From the NCBI RefSeq assembly GCF_900155885.1, contig NZ_FTMB01000001.1, positions 1,488,001-1,552,000 of the forward strand: a stretch of DNA of 64,000 nt, read 5' to 3'. Under the pieces are notes generated by a model. That model worked only from the letters and a program-made list of their open reading frames with translations. It was not told the origin of the DNA and made no database searches. This stretch comes from Rhizobium sp. RU20A (lineage in GTDB: Bacteria; Pseudomonadota; Alphaproteobacteria; Rhizobiales; Rhizobiaceae). Made by a program: the position numbers and the translations under genes. Below, in pieces: positions 62,807 to 64,000 of this stretch. Numbering within the stretch: the stretch's first letter is position 1; every line of letters begins with the position of its first letter.

Positions 62807-63719
62807 TGCGGCAGCCCATCCGCGCGACATTGTGCTGATCGTCGATGACAGCCCCGAAACGCTGGGCTTCCTCACCGATGCGCTCGAACAGTCCGGCTTT
62901 TCCGTGTTGATCGCCACCTCCGGCAAGGCGGCGCTGAACGTGGTCGATCGCATCACGCCGGACGTGGTGCTGATGGATGCCGTCATGCCCGGGATGGACG
63001 GGTTCGAGACCTGCCTGCAACTGAAGACCCGCGCCGCCGTCACCGATGTCCCGGTCATCTTCATGACCGGGCTGACGGAAACCGAGCACATCGTGCATGC
63101 ACTGGAATCGGGCGGCGTCGATTATCTCACCAAGCCCATCAACATCGACGAACTGCGCGCCCGCATCCGCGTCCATCTCGCCAATGCCCGCTCCGCCCAG
63201 AGCGCCCGCGCCGCGCTGGATGCAGCCGGCCGGCATCTGATGGCGGTCGATGGCGCAGGCGCGGTGCGCTGGGCCACCCCGCAGGCCGCCCGGCTCGTCG
63301 ATGCCGCCACCGGCACCGGCGAGGGCCTGGGCGCCATTGCCGCCGACATCCGCGCCTTCATGGGCGAACGCGCCGCCGGCCGCGGCGGCGACACGCTGGT
63401 CATCGCCATTGGCGGGACCCCTGCCCTCAACCTCGCCTTCGTCGGCGCCATCGGCGCGGACGAATTCCTCTTCCGCCTGACGAGCGCCACCCGTGCCGCC
63501 GGCGATTCGCTGCTGCGCCAGACCTTCGGCCTGACGGAGCGGGAGGCCGAAGTGCTGCTGTGGATCGCCCATGGAAAGTCCAACCGCGACATCGGCGAGA
63601 TCCTGGGCCTCAGCCCCCGCACGGTCAACAAGCACCTCGAGCAGATCTATGTGAAGCTCGGCGTCGAAAACCGCGCCTCCGCCGCCGTGCGCGCCGCCAA
63701 CGTGCTGCACGAGACGTAA
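62793..63719 (+). CDS. LuxR/NarL-type response regulator, partner of the fusion kinase
   Basis: 308 residues starting GTG at 62793, with AAGGAG 7 bases upstream and a 14-base overlap with the kinase gene. Receiver about 12-130: Asp18/Asp19, phospho-acceptor Asp62 in VLMDAVMPGMDG and Lys114 in YLTKPINI. A middle segment (135-230) is unassigned and Ala/Gly-rich. C-terminal LuxR HTH about 240-305: LTEREAEVLLWIAHGKSNRD, then LGLSPRTVNKHLEQIYVKLG. The long linker and the presence of a receiver in the kinase suggest a multi-step phosphorelay. Probable DNA target: the palindrome upstream of urtA. Confidence 0.9.
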   Translation: MAPPDAAAHPRDIVLIVDDSPETLGFLTDALEQSGFSVLIATSGKAALNVVDRITPDVVLMDAVMPGMDGFETCLQLKTRAAVTDVPVIFMTGLTETEHIVHALESGGVDYLTKPINIDELRARIRVHLANARSAQSARAALDAAGRHLMAVDGAGAVRWATPQAARLVDAATGTGEGLGAIAADIRAFMGERAAGRGGDTLVIAIGGTPALNLAFVGAIGADEFLFRLTSATRAAGDSLLRQTFGLTEREAEVLLWIAHGKSNRDIGEILGLSPRTVNKHLEQIYVKLGVENRASAAVRAANVLHET

Positions 63720-63754
63720 GCGGCATCGTCTGGTTTCCAACAGGCCTCTAAACG

Positions 63755-63784
63755 CGAAAACGCCCGGCACGATGGCCGGGCGTT
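63755..63784 (-). terminator. Terminator of the downstream binding-protein gene
   Basis: AACGCCCGGC (63759-63768) pairs perfectly with GCCGGGCGTT (63775-63784). Read on the minus strand it is followed by TTTTCG, so it serves the partial gene ending at 63842; on the plus strand it could also end the regulator transcript. Confidence 0.75.
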
Positions 63785-63841
63785 CCGCAGAAGCGATCCT
63801 CTCGCCACGCCCCGCCGGACGGCAGGGCGCGGCTTTGAACC

Positions 63842-64000
63842 TTTAGGGGTTCTGCACGTAGTCGTACTTGCCTTCGGCGTTCTTCTTCCAGGTGTACATG
63901 ACGTAGTCCGGACGCGTGATGTCGCCCTTTTCGTCAAAGCTGAGCTCGCCGATGGCGGTTGCGAACGGGCCCTTGGCCTTGATGGCTTCGGCAACAGCCT
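63842..64000 (-). CDS. Branched-chain amino acid-type ABC binding protein, C-terminus
   Basis: Only the last 52 codons are in the window (TAA at 63842). The end GPFATAIGELSFDEKGDITR, then PDYVMYTWKKNAEGKYDYVQ and NP, matches the C-terminus of LivK/BraC-type periplasmic binding proteins of rhizobia, which bind Leu/Ile/Val or related amino acids. The remainder lies to the right. It is convergent with the regulator gene. The amino-acid specificity is a guess from family. Confidence 0.75.

Overview
The window is GC-rich (clearly above 60% except one AT-richer island near 42.5-44 kb), densely coded and organised as an alphaproteobacterial chromosome segment. The gene set points to the Rhizobiaceae (Sinorhizobium/Rhizobium/Shinella/Agrobacterium-like): a hmuPSTUV haem-uptake operon divergent from tonB with an iron-responsive-operator-type site, a phyR/nepR/ecfG general stress locus, a smoEFGKS-mtlK polyol cluster, a pyrimidine-degradation cluster with RutR, a urease operon with rhizobial accessory genes, and palindromic intergenic repeats of the RIME kind. 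From memory, the order polyol cluster - stress locus - haem cluster matches the Sinorhizobium meliloti chromosome. No rRNA, tRNA, CRISPR array, IS element or phage genes were recognised.

Layout. 1-5.8 kb: haem/iron uptake (tonB partial, a small exported protein, hmuP, hmuS, hmuT, hmuU, hmuV). 5.8-6.7 kb: two small membrane stress proteins behind a good EcfG-type promoter. 6.8-11.3 kb: general stress response (HWE kinase, ecfG, nepR, divergent phyR, second HWE kinase). 11.5-21.8 kb, minus strand: a sorbitol/mannitol ABC transporter, two polyol dehydrogenases, a HAD phosphatase, an FGGY kinase and a SorC-family regulator. 22.0-36.5 kb: reductive pyrimidine catabolism (preT, preA, an N-carbamoyl amidohydrolase, hydA, rutR) with an NMT1/ThiY-type ABC transporter, interrupted by two DUF559 genes tied to palindromic repeats, plus ExoD, an EamA transporter and a cupin. 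36.8-41.4 kb: an RND efflux pair. 41.8-42.5 kb: a Crp/Fnr regulator behind a perfect FNR box. 42.5-44.0 kb: an AT-richer island with an abortive-infection-type gene. 44.0-58.0 kb, minus strand: urea uptake and hydrolysis (urtABCDE, ureDABC-EFG and intercalated accessory genes). 58.3-63.7 kb: a SHOCT protein, a permease-like/histidine-kinase/receiver fusion and a LuxR-type response regulator. 63.8 kb to the end: the C-terminus of a branched-chain amino acid type periplasmic binding protein.

How it fits together. Reductive pyrimidine degradation releases ammonia and beta-amino acids, the Urt system imports urea, and urease converts urea to ammonia, so about 30 kb is devoted to scavenging nitrogen. 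The most unusual item is the 1129-residue fusion of an NCS1 (cytosine/purine permease-like) transporter, an eight-cysteine cluster, a histidine kinase and a receiver. It overlaps a LuxR-type response regulator and lies beside the urea genes. I propose that it senses a nucleobase, urea-like or other nitrogen compound and controls the neighbouring urt/ure operon. A TACGT-N6-ACGTA palindrome about 100 bases upstream of urtA is a candidate target. This is inference from architecture and position.
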